A program made the position numbers and the translations under genes. The notes under the pieces were generated by a model that searched no databases, was not told the DNA's origin, and was given only the letters and a program-made list of their open reading frames with translations. Of a stretch of 64,000 nucleotides of DNA, positions 20,581 to 31,564 are shown piece after piece (position 1 is the first letter of the stretch; the number at the start of each line of letters is the position of its first letter). The stretch comes from Trichobilharzia szidati (Eukaryota; Platyhelminthes; Trematoda; Strigeidida; Schistosomatidae), in NCBI GenBank assembly GCA_944472155.2, contig OX235277.1, positions 8,442,804 through 8,506,803 on the forward strand, in the 5' to 3' direction.

Positions 20581-21345
20581 CTCTCGATAATATTCAAATG
20601 TTGAATATATTTCGAAAATACTCTCAAAAATAAAACAAGTGTCTCAAGTTCCACTTGACTAGAGTGTTTTACTGAAAAAAACACTGTTGAAGGGAACCAA
20701 ACCAACAAAAGAAAACTTCCGTTTTACCTAATTTACAATCTACCGCTTCGCTTCATTTCACTTTGTATCATTAGCGGAGAACAAGTGTGATGAATAAAAT
20801 AAAATAAATAATTTTGAAATGTTTTCATTGATACGTGCAAAGAAACAATACTTGTCATTACCATATGACACAACGTCGATCTCAATTAAAACAAAAAGGA
20901 AATGATGTGGTTTGACTGCGTGATCGCGAGAAGGGGTGGTGTGTAGTCAGTGTGTATCTGACTAGCGAAAGAAAGCTATTTCAATTGTGTGCCTGCAAGA
21001 TAGAGGTCCCTCTTCAGTTCAGTGAGCTCAATGTATTATTTTTATGTTAAATAAACGGAAAATATCCTAAATTAACGGTTGAGAAGTCACCTGTCGATTC
21101 TATTCTATCTCATTCTCTTGATTTTTGCGCTTTGTAAATATGTCAGTGGGGAGATTACCCTTTCGAAATGTAGATTTTAACCTGAATGTCACAAACTGTT
21201 GTACGGGGGAATTGATGATGAGACAAAATTAGAATTCTCTTGGATTAGCTAATTACTCTTAGTATTGTTCATTTTCTAAGGTGAGGTAAGGGGGAGATGA
21301 TGGAAGTGAAAAGTGAAAATCTGTGAAACAACAGGATTTTAACTA
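20581..21345. other. No recognisable feature
   Basis: AT-rich; no supported gene or repeat. Confidence 0.5.
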
Positions 21346-22195
21346 ACGGTTCTTATATTTGAACAAAGCGAGAACTACAACAGTTTTAGCAGAATAAAGT
21401 GGTACCATCTTTTATTTCGTTGCCTTCTCGTCAGCTGCTTTCAGGCAAAAGACATTATTAAATATATCTACAAAAACAATTTTAACATACTTGCACAGAG
21501 TTCATTTTAAATAAAACATTTTGAACACTATTCCGAACAATAATAATCATACACAATGGAAGCTTATCAGCATTTCGCATTCAGATGAAAGAGAGATGAA
21601 AAATATCCAGTTACCAGAGCAAAGAAAGACTGATAACCGCTTCTTTCTGAACGCACAAATCAGGTTTTAGGCGCTTGATGGAAATGGCTTCAGCAAACTT
21701 GAGGAGAATTGAACTCTTTTTCCTATTGATAATTTTGAACGACTTTTCGACGTCCACCTCATGACCCGTCGTGTCAAGGAGATGCCTGGCGATGGCAGTG
21801 TCCGAAGCATTTGTTCCCTTTAGACGTAAGCATTTTGGTACATGTTCAGAAAATCGTAGATATGCTCTTTTTCTTTCTGTCCTTCCAATGTAACTGCTCC
21901 CACAGATACATGTAAATTTGTACATTCACTTGGAGTTAACATGAGAAGGATATCTATCGATTTTCGATTGCACCAAAGAGCAAGTTGTTCAAGCTTAGCT
22001 GCGGGATAGGCTCAGGCTAGTGACATACTCAGCCCTCTGTTGATCATTGCTTCAATGCCTACACCATTATAATCCAACTGAATGTAGATTGGCTTTTTAC
22101 CTACTGTGATTTGTTTTACATTTGTGGCTTCAGATCTTCCATACTTGTTGATGAACTGTAGTTCTTGTTTTGTTCAAATCCATTAAGGTTCTTAT
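21346..22195 (-). mobile_element. Penelope-like element PLE-B2
   Basis: 3' terminal segment (AGCAGAATAAAGTGGTACCA, TTTATTTCGTTGCCTTCTCG) matches the PLE-B1 arm at 16053-16120. The endonuclease is at 21611-21925. Upstream of it (21935-22170, minus) lies a linker coding QLDYNGVGIEAMINRGLSMS, matching 37450-37700. This copy has no inverted 5' arm. Confidence 0.8.
21611..21925 (-). pseudogene. PLE-B2 GIY-YIG endonuclease, 104 codons
   Basis: MYKFTCICGSSYIGRTERK at the N-terminus has the Y-K-F-x-C-x-C and YIG elements of the PLE endonuclease. RFSEHVPKCL, IARHLLDTTGHEVDVEK and KPDLCVQKEAV follow. It is intact from the first Met to the stop but separated from any RT, so not a complete element protein. 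It differs from PLE-B1 by a few substitutions and one extra Thr in the LLDT segment. Confidence 0.8.
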
Positions 22196-22544
22196 ATTGA
22201 CTGACTAACTTTCAACATAGAACTTCACAAAGACGCACAGCATTTCAAGCTGCGACAAGCCATGTAGTGCACAAGAGTACAAAAATCAAAGAAAATTAAT
22301 TCAAAATAGCCATAGCCAGGTGGTCTATACCAATCCGCGTGGCTAAGACTGGCAAACAAAGGTTTCATTAATTTATTCCGGGGTTTGCTTTGATCTGCAC
22401 TAACTGTTTCCCAGTATAATTCCATATCAGCTAACACTGTTCATCATTACAACCTCTTCGATTAATTTCCCCTCGTTACCTAACCTTAATACTGCTCATC
22501 CTATTATAACACATACCATGAGGGCTAGAACACAGATACCTAAG

Positions 22545-22975
22545 GCCAAACGCAGCTAGAAGTTCAAAATCCTCAACTTTCGGTAATCATATCTCACACC
22601 TATACAGGAGGATGGAACGAAATTCTGCTGAGCAGTGCTCACGTTCTTTGGTCAATAGCTAGCCAGATATCACATCGTCGTCTGTAATAGCGTAAGTTGG
22701 CGAATGCCACATTAACCTTTTATATTCTTGCTGAGATTTCGTCAGCGACTAGCCCGTTGGCACCAATGAGACTTCTAAAATAAAAGAAGTGGTCAACACG
22801 CTGCACCGCTTCACTCCAGTTATCTAGCATCATTTTACATTTGATAGGAGCGAATTTCATGTCAAAAATTAGAAGACTGCTGTTTGAGGTATTCAGAAGA
22901 ATCTGCATTTTACTGGCACTTTTATCCTGTGGGGACTGCATGACTCGCATGTTCTAATTCAAAACAACCATACTC
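22545..22975 (-). mobile_element. LINE-3, C-terminal RT segment
   Basis: Minus frame with MQILLNTSNSSLLIFDMKFA, APIKCKMMLDNWSEAVQRVD, then FFYFRSLIGANGLVADEISA and RI, the post-RT 'YLGSLIS..GL..EI..RI.KA' motif of non-LTR elements. Beyond a stop come FANLRYYRRRCDIWLAID, the 'F..L..LW.R.DI..' stretch. Not the same family as the RTE copies here. 5'-truncated. Confidence 0.65.
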
Positions 22976-23494
22976 TGGTCACAATTCATTCCGAAAATCG
23001 GTGAAGCTTGTTAGAGTCAAAGAATACCGCTTTGGATGAAGACAGAGAGACACAGGGAATTCGACGAACAAGTATGCGGAAAACCAATACAAGCACATAG
23101 GTCAAATGCTCAGCTAAAACAGTAATAACCCAATGACTAATAAAAAAAATGTCCGTGGACATTACTTAAATAAGGTTCAAACACACACTGTAACACTCCA
23201 GTGTTGAGGAGAATAGAACAGAAATATCTACTATCTTCAAGAAGAAACAATTTCTATACAATTGCCTCAAAAAGTGTTTAAATTCAAACCGAAATACCAA
23301 CAAGAAACCATCCTCAATGACTACAAAAAAATTCATCCTCACTCACAGACAAATGATGTCAGCAGTCTTAGAACCCAATAGATCCAATTAACTAGAACTC
23401 CAGGAAACTCCATCCTGTAGCAAGTCACTAGCGAGCATCAGAATAATTTTCAATAGTTTGGTTTGTAAGAGTTACTTATGTTTTTGCGAGTTGA
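22976..23494. other. No recognisable feature apart from SINE traces
   Basis: A short Smalpha leader trace at about 23400-23460 (CTCCAGGAAACTCC, CACTAGCGAGCATCAGAATA); otherwise nothing. Confidence 0.45.
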
Positions 23495-23745
23495 TCACGG
23501 ATTGATATCAGTTAGAGAACCATTGAAAACCAGGGAGATGTCAAGTGTGTGTGGATTGATGTCCCACCAACGACAATGGTTGGGGTCGCGTTAAATCACG
23601 AATTGGTAGAAGTTAGAATTCATTGAGTTGGGTCCCACTGACTGAATGGTATACGAGCTTTCCTTGTAACTGGAAGGTACTGGGTTCGAATCCCGTGGTG
23701 TGGGTGCGTACTGCCTGTGATTCCCAAATTAAGATGAAACAGTAG
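23495..23745. repeat. Smalpha-type SINE inverted pair, decayed
   Basis: Minus tail at about 23495-23550 (TTGATATCAGTTAGAGAACC) then a plus unit at about 23575-23745 with leader (GAATTGGTAGAAGTTAGAAT), box A (CTGAATGGTATACGAGC) and box B (GGGTTCGAATCCCG). The hammerhead core has decayed to GCCTGTGATTCCC and the tail is lost. Confidence 0.65.
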
Positions 23746-23887
23746 ATCCAATTAAGTAAAATGCTGAAATTTACTAAATACTATGTAATGACTGTGACGT
23801 TAATTACACGGGTCCATTCAACAGATTGGGAACACTTCCCTTAAACTTCTCTGTTGCAAGTGCAATGTAAACGCCATGCACAGGTTT

Positions 23888-24122
23888 TTTTATTCCTTCA
23901 CGTTCACAGTGGAACATTGAGCTTCAAGCTAGAGGCTTGAAGTTTCGGTAACAGTGGTGTTTATTGTTACAGGATGAGGTTGCTAGCCTCATGCCCAACC
24001 TTCCCTCTCTAACAGTCTCATTACTGGCTTAGCGAAGTAAAGGAATGCGTCAGCCTGGGTCCGAACCCCGGACTACACGCGTGGGTGACGAGCATTTCAA
24101 TGCTGTGCCACCGACGCACAGC
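23888..24122 (-). repeat. SINE-B, full length
   Basis: 3' end (TTATTCCTTCACGTTCACAG, TGGAACATTGAGCTTC) through the body (GGATGAGGTTGCTAGCCTCA) to the head (CCGAACCCCGGACTACACGC ... GTGCCACCGACGCAC). Box B reads GGGGTTCGGACCC on the minus strand. Confidence 0.8.
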
Positions 24123-24654
24123 ATGCAAGGTGATGATTAGTAAATAATTAATGTGTTACGACTACTTAACCAAGTACTCATTAGAAGAAAACAACTCTGT
24201 AAATGACGTAATTATAAATGTTTTTTTCTCGACTGTAATAACCACAAAATAAAAACAGCATTTGTGATAATTTTTCTGTCTCAACTATCAAATACAACAT
24301 TAGAGTATTATCTTGTACACGTCAGAGGTACAAAAGGGTATATCTAACTCTGCTGTATATTATCAACAAGAACACGAAAGCAATTAATTACATTATTGCA
24401 TTGATGAAATTATTGATAAAAAAATGACAATTCCATGCATAGTGAAACATAGAAGAACACAATCGGGTTGATATGAGTACAGTTCAGTCAGTCTGCCTAC
24501 TGTTTTGTTAAGGAAGGAAAGCTGAACGCTGTCAGTGCGTATAGATTTTTGATGGGATAACACTGTAGTTCTGTATGGCCTTTAGACATCTGAATTAGAG
24601 TCAAATATTCAAGTATACGATGATGTAATCAATCTGTTATATGATATTAGCTTA
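24123..24654. other. No recognisable feature
   Basis: AT-rich, no supported gene or repeat. Confidence 0.5.
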
Positions 24655-24883
24655 TTAGATAGTTGGAGGCAGTCGGCAGGAAGGAAGCGGCTGACCTAGG
24701 TTCCGTGCTAGTTAGCACTCATCAGCAAGGATTATCTGCATCCTTGAAGGAACTGATGCCGCTTCTGAGATTCGAACCCGCGTCACCCAGTGCTGCCTGT
24801 AGTCAGAGACGTTACCACTGAGCTATTCGGGTTCGCGATTGACCTCCTATAGAACTGTATTGGATATATTTTGATTGGACACT
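24655..24883 (-). repeat. SINE-C, 5' half
   Basis: Minus copy with the extended 5' end (TTCTATAGGAGGTCAATCGC), box A (AATAGCTCAGTGGTAACGTC), box B (GGGTTCGAATCTC) and the proximal body. Its 5' end abuts the 3' palindrome of the next unit, so the two lie in tandem. Confidence 0.8.
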
Positions 24884-25150
24884 AGTCAGTAACTAGTGTG
24901 ACGTGTCTAGTCTTTTCTTTGGTCGAGACTGAATTCTATCAGTCAGGTTTTGCAATGTGGCCACCTTTCTAGGTAGCTCGCCATCACGGTGCACGTTGAT
25001 TTGATGATATTAAATAGTTGGAGGCAATATACAGGAAGCCCTACATGATCTAGGTTTCGTGCTAGTTGGCACTCACCAGTCAGCAAGGCGTATCTGTAAC
25101 TGCCTTGAAGGAACTCATATCCCTTCTGAGATTCGAACACGCGTCACCCA
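24884..25150 (-). repeat. SINE-C, second unit in tandem
   Basis: Minus copy: palindrome ACACTAGTCAGTAACTAGTGT at the 24884 side, GAATTCTATCAGTCAGG, TAGGTAGCTCGCCATCA, then the proximal body and box B (GTGTTCGAATCTC). The head is cut at the CGTGTTCG/ACCCATG region. Confidence 0.8.
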
Positions 25151-25261
25151 TGAGGAACTCATGATATCGGCTTATACATATATATATACTTTCATTTAAA
25201 TTGCGGTAATCACTAATAAACCTAGAAATTTAAAGACGTCACCACCTTCACTCATCTAAGG

Positions 25262-25560
25262 ATTGTCGTTTCATATACAGGCTGTTGGTATGGATGGCGA
25301 TGGCAAATCCAGAATTGGAAAGCAAAAGTACACCCTGATCAATATGAACTCCGTTTGGAAAACTTCTCCATTCAACATGAAGTACAAAATTTTGATTTTC
25401 AACACCTATGGTAGGTCAATCAGGTATTTCTTCCATATAGACCAGAAACTTGACGGGTGTGTGCGTGTGTGCCTCGCGAAGAGCATTCCGAACAGGCTAC
25501 TGCATACTTTTATCAAGGGTAGCCTCATTCGCTGGCAGCACACTGAAGACAATATGGCCT
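25262..25560 (+). mobile_element. RTE-clade LINE 3' fragment
   Basis: Reads DGKSRIGKQKYTLINMNSVW, then KYKILIFNTYGRSIRYF and NRLLHTFIKGSLIRW, the post-RT landmarks of the RTE family (KARQAF..LKSVW, KIRIFNSNVKS, and the 'LQTFINNCLRSI' block). Ends near 25560; PLE-D1 begins about 110 bp later. Confidence 0.6.
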
Positions 25561-25669
25561 GTCACAGAGAATAATCTTAATCCTGAGACTGAAATTATGC
25601 AAACAGAATTTCTTCCATGGTCATTATTATCTGTCGATTTATTAATATGAATCATGTGAGATTGTATGA

Positions 25670-26720
25670 TGAATACAAATATCAACGGGCCAGTACACAC
25701 ATTTTCTCAGCTCTATGCCCTTGAAATACAAACGCAGTCTAATGAAGTGCTTGGTCCACAGAACAAGAGAGATTTGCTCGGACGAATGTCTTGACGAGGA
25801 ACTTAACAATATTAAACGGTTGCTAAGTGAGAATGGTAATCCTGAAAAGTTTATTGATAAGAATCGGAATCTGAAACCATAGCAGCCCAAGTTACCGACA
25901 GTTCCAAAAACGCCTTGTTCTTACAGATGCAGTTCCTAGGAGACAACACCAGTGATATACTGACACAGCGCCTTAGAAATGCGGTAAAAAGAGCATTTCC
26001 TACTGCAGAATTACGGTGTATCTTTAAAACCACTCCTCTTCTGCGTTCGGGAGTAAAAGACAAACTGCCTAATTTCACCTCTTCCATGTGTATATACCAA
26101 TTTAACTGCTCCTATGGAGCCAGTTACATAGGCCGTACAATTAGGCATGTTTCTCGTCGAATTTCCGAACATCACCCTGCCTAGTGGTTAAGTAAAGGAC
26201 AAAAAAATCTATTCATATAGCGGTATTCTATCTCATCTTGTGGATACAGAACGCAAGACTGATGTTAACCAGGCTTTCAGGGTCATTCACTACATACCTA
26301 CGAATCTCAATTTTGCTTTAAGAGTTCGACTACTAAATATTGCTGAAGCTGTTGTGACCCATATTAAGAAGCTTAATTTGTGCATCTAAAAGGAGTTAGT
26401 TCAGACATTATCCTTATCTTGGCCATCTAGGTTTGAATGACCCTGAATTTTCGTGGAATTTTCCTAATTTCAGTTGATATTCTATTCACTACCATATCTT
26501 TATTGTTATAATAATTTGAGCATCTTTATTGAACTGTAACTCAACTGTGATCTCACTTAACAAATCGATATTATTTAAAAATCACCGATATTGTTATTGA
26601 CTACCATTCAAGAATATTCTATGTATATAAACATATATATAATTGTAGAGCCTGGAAGAGGAATTTATCGAAAAGAATATTCTTTGCTCTATTATTTTGT
26701 GTTTTATAAATTTAATCCTT
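25670..26720 (+). mobile_element. Penelope-like element PLE-D1
   Basis: Plus copy of the element at 53090-54300. QYTHFLSSMPLKYKR and CLVHRTREICSDECL (linker) come first, then EN: CIYQFNCSYGASYIGRTIRH with RRISEHHPA, encoded at about 26085-26180. A frameshift and stops follow, with HLVDTERKTDVN and the LSLSWPSRFE end near 26437. The 3' UTR carries GAGCCTGGAAGAGGAATTTA and AAAAGAATATTCTTTGCTC at about 26645-26700, identical to the other copy. The RT active site is missing. Confidence 0.8.
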
Positions 26721-26769
26721 ACAAAGCAAGTCTTCAAAATACCAAAAAATTATAAAATATCTACTCTGA

Positions 26770-26775
26770 ACTTAC
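26770..26775 (-). promoter_or_regulatory. Splice donor of the cadherin exon
   Basis: GTAAGT read on the minus strand (intron G at 26775). It falls exactly between codons (phase 0) after residue 485. Reading through gives only VSSE before a stop at 26761, so the intron call fits the frame. Confidence 0.7.
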
Positions 26776-28230
26776 TGATTTTGTAATTGAATGTGTATAC
26801 TGTCCCATTTCATAACGAATTCTTCCATTATCCCCAAAATCTTCATCAGTAGCTTGAAATTGCGTAATAATATATCCAACTGCTGCATTCTCCGCGACTT
26901 CAATCAATACAGGTTCAGACAATTTAGCCGGTGTATAGCCTGATCCATTCATTATACGAAATTCAGGCTTACAATCGTTTACATCTTGAATGTATACAAT
27001 GATTGGAAGGGTAGTTGTATGCCTGTTCTCTTCTCGTCTATGCAGATCACTGTTATCATCGATAGCTAACAAGTAAAGATCATATTTGTCTCTTTTTTCA
27101 CGATCAAGGGTATGCTCCAGTTGAATCTCTAAAACTTTGGTATTCAACGTTTCAGTTAATTTTAAACTAAATAAATTGCTTAAATTAACAGGTTTTTCAG
27201 AGAATACACCTTTTTCTTCTTCTGCGAAACTTTCACCTGCCTCTAATCGATAAGTTATCTCTGAATGCAAGCACATATCTACATCAGTAGCAAGAGGCAA
27301 CTGATGCCTCACACCAATTCGATCATCTTCTGTGAAGCTTACTTCATATTTTGTGAAAGGTTTAAAACTGGGATAATTATCATTTAAATCTAATAGTTTT
27401 ATCCTTATAGTAAATATTTCCATACCAGTATGAAACAGATTTATAGCTAAAGTCATAATAAATTGACAATAAGGTAGTAATAAGGATAATTCACCGGATT
27501 CAATTTTCCCTCTGCTGTTCAATGTTTCACGGGTTAATAATGGCGTTGATGATGATTTCAATTTTTCACTATAAATCATTGAACAAATATCACTTGAACA
27601 CATACATGTATCATATTGTTTTAGCTGTTGTTGTTTCGGTTGTTTTGCGGTTTTATTTAAATCATTCAAATGACATAAACGATCCCGATCCAACTTTTTA
27701 ATTTGTATCAATTCTTGTTTAAATACATTATGATAATTTATATGGAAATATTCTGCACTCCATTGATTCGAGGGGAATAAATGCAAGCGTGGGAGATCAG
27801 CATCTGTCATCTGTGTTGATTGATAATGATTTGCGATCAAATCAATGCTAAGCATTTGTTTAGATTGATTATTTTGTTTATTATTATTATTTGTATCCAT
27901 TGGGGATTGACGCGGTTCATTTAAAACATGGCGCAACAGATACTTGTTTAAACTGAAGTCATTTATTAAATCACCAATCAATTGTGGAACATTCGATTCT
28001 TCAGTAATTGTGTAAGTGATTTCTTTGTTGTATTTTTTGCTTTGATCATTTTGATTTTTCTCTGAAAGTTTGGCTGGTGGATTGGAAGACTGTAGAGTGG
28101 GGAATGCTTTCAGCTTGGATGAGGTAAACACACTGGAGGAGGGTTTCGATGTAATTCGGCTTATTCCATTTCTGTTGAAACCGGTGAGAATGAAAAGTGT
28201 GAGGAGTTTTACAATTTTACATGGTATCAT
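26776..28230 (-). CDS. Protocadherin-type cadherin, first coding exon (485 codons)
   Basis: Calcium-dependent adhesion protein of the plasma membrane, N-terminal part only. The first 25 or so residues (MIPCKIVKLLTLFILTGF) fit a signal peptide. ITYTITEESNVPQLIGDLIN near residue 73 resembles the start of EC1 in protocadherins. EC1 is long, with an N/Q-rich insert (MDTNNNNKQNNQSKQM) and a CMCSSDIC patch, and ends in LDLNDNYP at about 282. EC2 runs to VYIQDVNDCKPEF with LDREKRDKYDLYLLAIDDN. EC3 starts AENAAVGYI and ATDEDFGDNGRIRYEMG, then the exon ends at a phase-0 donor. Calcium-binding motifs (LDRE, DxNDN-type, DED) are kept. The chosen Met is the first in frame before the signal peptide. Later exons should lie at lower coordinates; I did not find them. 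Confidence 0.88.
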
Positions 28231-28909
28231 CTATTTCCTTTTTTCTGTCGGAATTTAATTCCACATTATTTATTTATCTTGCCTCCAGGTAATTATCAGT
28301 TCTGTGTGAATTATCTCTGTTGTAAGCAGGCGAAGTGGATATTTCCCTTTCACCCAAAAACAGAGTGACAGTTTTATTCATAGAATAATTGCACGGAAGC
28401 AAATCGTTCTAAACTTTTGTCTGACATGTCCCTATTTAAATGAATAGATGAAAAGAATAGTTAGTTGATACAAATATGTGTGGTTATTTCCAAAAATAAA
28501 CAAATTAAATTGTGCACAGGATCATATTTTGATCGACTGCTCTGTATCGATTATGAGATATGGCTTTAGATTTTTGACAACCATTGCAAAACAGGTGAAT
28601 GCCATTGCCCGTTGGGTCTAATCAGTGACTCTTCGGTGTTGGAAGTGATGGGTTCTGGGGTCAAGTCTTACTAGAAACATACTATCGCCCACTGTGGATT
28701 GCTCTCTAGTTTTTCAGATGACCTCAAGCCCGAGAAAAGAGTCTAAGGATTCGGGTTAGGGCTAGCAACCCTACCCCGGAAAATTTTCCAGTCGCTAAAT
28801 AAACTTCAAGATACAAGAAAAATATAAAAATATAAAAAAAGCTTATTATTCGGTGGAGTCTGGAAGGCGGAATGACACAGGTCAGTGAGATGTTCCGGGA
28901 AGCCAGTCA
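28231..28909. other. Upstream of the cadherin exon; SINE traces
   Basis: Would hold the 5' UTR or promoter of the cadherin, but I see no clear TATA box or initiator. At about 28730-28830 a SINE-B-like body trace occurs (GGGTTAGGGCTAGCAACCC, CTAAATAAACTTCAAGATAC). Confidence 0.4.
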
Positions 28910-29600
28910 CACACTGTGCGACTTGTTTCGATAAAATCAAAAATAAGAATAGGGATGTGGAATGTCCGCACAGTGTACGAAACTGGTAAGACTGCCCAAA
29001 CTGGCAAATAAATAAAGATAGGAGTCATGAAAGTGCAGGAGTCTGCGAGAGCAGATAGAATAGATGTGGATTATGGAAATTTTCAACTGGTGAGTCAGTT
29101 ATGTACTCCGTTCACGCAGACGACAACCACAAGCACATTTAGGGAGTGCCAGTCATGTTGTCATTAGTGTCAGCCAACCAATATCCTCTAAAATAATGAC
29201 AGGAAGATTCAACGTTAAAGAAGGGAAGGTTATGATTATTCGATGCTATGTGCCTATAAACAACTCAGAACTATAGAAGAATGAAGCATTCTACAAACAA
29301 CTGCGAACGCTGATGGACAACGTCCCAATTGGTGATATCAAAATTCTAATGGGCAATATGAATGCCACACTGCAAGCGGACAGTATAGGAAGAGGCCATC
29401 ATGGGTCGAGTGGCTCTCGCTGAAATGGATAATAACATAGAACGCTTGAAAGTGACGTTTGCATGCACAAGGATAAACACAAGTCAACATGCATTTCACT
29501 TAACGGACACACAGGAAACCAAATAGACTACATCTCAATCTTGATAAAGTGGATGAGCAGCCTCCCTGACACAAAGTACAATGCATTCGCATAATATATT
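28910..29600 (+). mobile_element. RTE-clade LINE, apurinic endonuclease domain remnant
   Basis: N-terminal half of an RTE ORF: IRIGMWNVRTVYETGK (start of the AP-endonuclease fold), then MTGRFNVKEGKVMIIRCYVP, a frame with KNEAFYKQLRTLMDNVP, and GDIKILMGNMNATLQAD (the family's D-x-N catalytic region reads GNMNA, so the Asp is lost). It ends with HTGNQIDYI and SILIKWMSSL. Several stops. The only APE-domain piece in the window; all other RTE copies are RT or 3' end. Confidence 0.75.
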
Positions 29601-30494
29601 CTGTACATTCTAATCATAAACAGGTACTTACCAAACAGTTTTACATTACGGTACTTTAAATGCTTGAAGCCTAATTGGAGCCACTGTACATCATTGTGCT
29701 AACTTATGGAGTCATAAAAGCACACAAGTGGTAATATGCAATAATGTTAGACATGTTACTATGTTAATGAAGTTTTGTTTTGAACTGGGCCGCTGAAGCA
29801 TGTTGAAATCAGCCTAACGATCGGTCTTAATGACTTGTTTTACGACAGAAACCATTTGACACTTATCTTTAGGGTCAGCAGAGTTATGCGATGTCATCTG
29901 CTTTCGTGAGAATGTGCTGAAAACAACTCTAATTTTCAGAAGAAAAACACTTTGTCATTAACCCAAATCTGTTGAGATATATTGAGACAGGAGGTGAGGT
30001 CAAAACTAAAACACTCAAGCTGCAACTTAATCAGGTTTCAACTGCTTAAAAAGACTCTTCGTGGTCTGAACGAGGGAAAGAGATCTTTGCGTCCTACCGA
30101 ATAGCTGAACAAAGCTCCCTTAGGACAGATGCAGTCACAAAAGGCTCCAAAGACAGAGAAAAGATGATTATTGTACGATAAATTTGCGGTTTCGTTAAAC
30201 AATAATAGCATCAAAACACAAAATTACCTCAACAGATCATTTAGACAGCTGTACAATTCAGTTATTGTACAAAATGAGTACTCAGAGTCAGTCAGAATAT
30301 TACCAAAAAGGTGGAATCAAAAACAATGTCCACAAATTTTCTCACGAACATGTACACTCAACCACGAAAAGAAGCATTAACATCGCAGATTAAATAGGAA
30401 CAAAGACAAATGATAAGTATCGAACCAACAGGTAATATTCAAATGTCACATTCATGATATACAGTCTAGGAAAAAGTGAGATAATAATCAAGTT
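29601..30494. other. No recognisable feature
   Basis: Could be the diverged stretch between APE and RT of the same RTE, but I see no motif. A 69-codon plus frame at 30171 is not recognised. Confidence 0.4.
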
Positions 30495-30815
30495 CAAGTA
30501 TTGGTTTTGTAGGGATTCCATTGACTGGTTATAGGATTTCATCATGACCTGACGTCGGCTAGAGAACTATTGGAAAACCGGCAATAAGTACTAGACAACT
30601 GTCTCGTCCTAGTTTGAGACTCTTCACAGTACGCACCCACCGAGGCTAGAACGTAAGAACTTCTGGTTACAAGGCGAGCTACCCCGTTGACCAATAAGCC
30701 ACTGGGAGCAAATCCAACGGCCCCTGAATTCGAACTTCTACCAATTCACGACATAGCGCGACCGCTAGCCAATGTCTTCGGCGAGTATTTGTCCTCACAC
30801 CCGACCTGTGGCTTC
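30495..30815 (-). repeat. Smalpha-type SINE, minus member of inverted pair
   Basis: Leader (ATACTCGCCGAAGACATTGG, CGCGCTATGTCGTGAATTGG), head and tail are all present. The hammerhead core lost bases (GTGAAGA), GAAA became GAGA, and the box B side is mutated. Confidence 0.75.
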
Positions 30816-30819
30816 ATGG

Positions 30820-30990
30820 TCTACGAGCTCGCCTTGTAACCAGCAGGTCCTGGGCTCCAACCCCTGTGGTGGGTGCGTGCTGATGAAGAGTCTCAAGCTG
30901 GGACAAAACAGCTGTCCAATACTCCAAGGTTTTCCAGTGGTTTTCTAATCAATATCAGCTCATGATGAAATCCTGTAACCAATCATAAAT
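30820..30990 (+). repeat. Smalpha-type SINE, plus member of inverted pair
   Basis: Starts at GTGGCTTCATGGTCTACGAG (box A side), box B decayed to GGGCTCCAACCCC. In the hammerhead, the core first base is changed and GAAA became AAAA, so it is inactive. Full tail to CCTGTAACCAATCA. Confidence 0.75.
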
Positions 30991-31394
30991 TTAGTTGAAA
31001 CATCGAAATAAGCATAGGTATTGTGCTTAGATTGTCCATGAGAGATCCTCCGAACAACCTCACTGTTACACAAGTTATCCTAGGCTCAGTGCATCTTATT
31101 TCCGTGGTCTGCGTTATTGAATTCTGACTCAGCTTATATAATATTTTCATATTTCATTTCTTTTTCTAATACTGTGAGCAACAATATCCATCAGTCTGTT
31201 CTAAAATAAGTGCATATCTGTCTAGTTGGTTAGATAACTAACCATCCCTAAGAGACTGACTGTACCTGTTAAACAGAGAAACAGGAGGAAGCATGCTTCC
31301 TCAGTAAGAAAGGCATCCGAAGTAACAGAGGATAATAAATAGGAAGCCGTTTCATGGTAGTGTGGAACTCATAGCCGAATAAGTCATAGAATCT

Positions 31395-31560
31395 AGGGAT
31401 CCAGTCTGGTAATGAATGGGTCCTTCCGAATAGTCTTAAACTAGAATGAAATAGCCGTCCAATACTTTGTGGTTTTCAAGGATTCTCTGGCTGATATCGA
31501 TTCGTCAAGTTATCTATGGCGAAATTTGATTCCTTTAAAAATTAGGTAAGACTTATACTC
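31395..31560 (+). repeat. Smalpha-type SINE, decayed
   Basis: Hammerhead-region blocks AGTCTTAAACTAGAATGAAA and TAGCCGTCCAATACTT followed by the tail (GATTCTCTGGCTGATATCGA). Core lost. Confidence 0.55.
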
Positions 31561-31564
31561 AGCA

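Noticed and set aside
28070..28258. Plus-strand 62-codon frame
   Set aside because: Antisense of the cadherin signal peptide region; no motif of its own.
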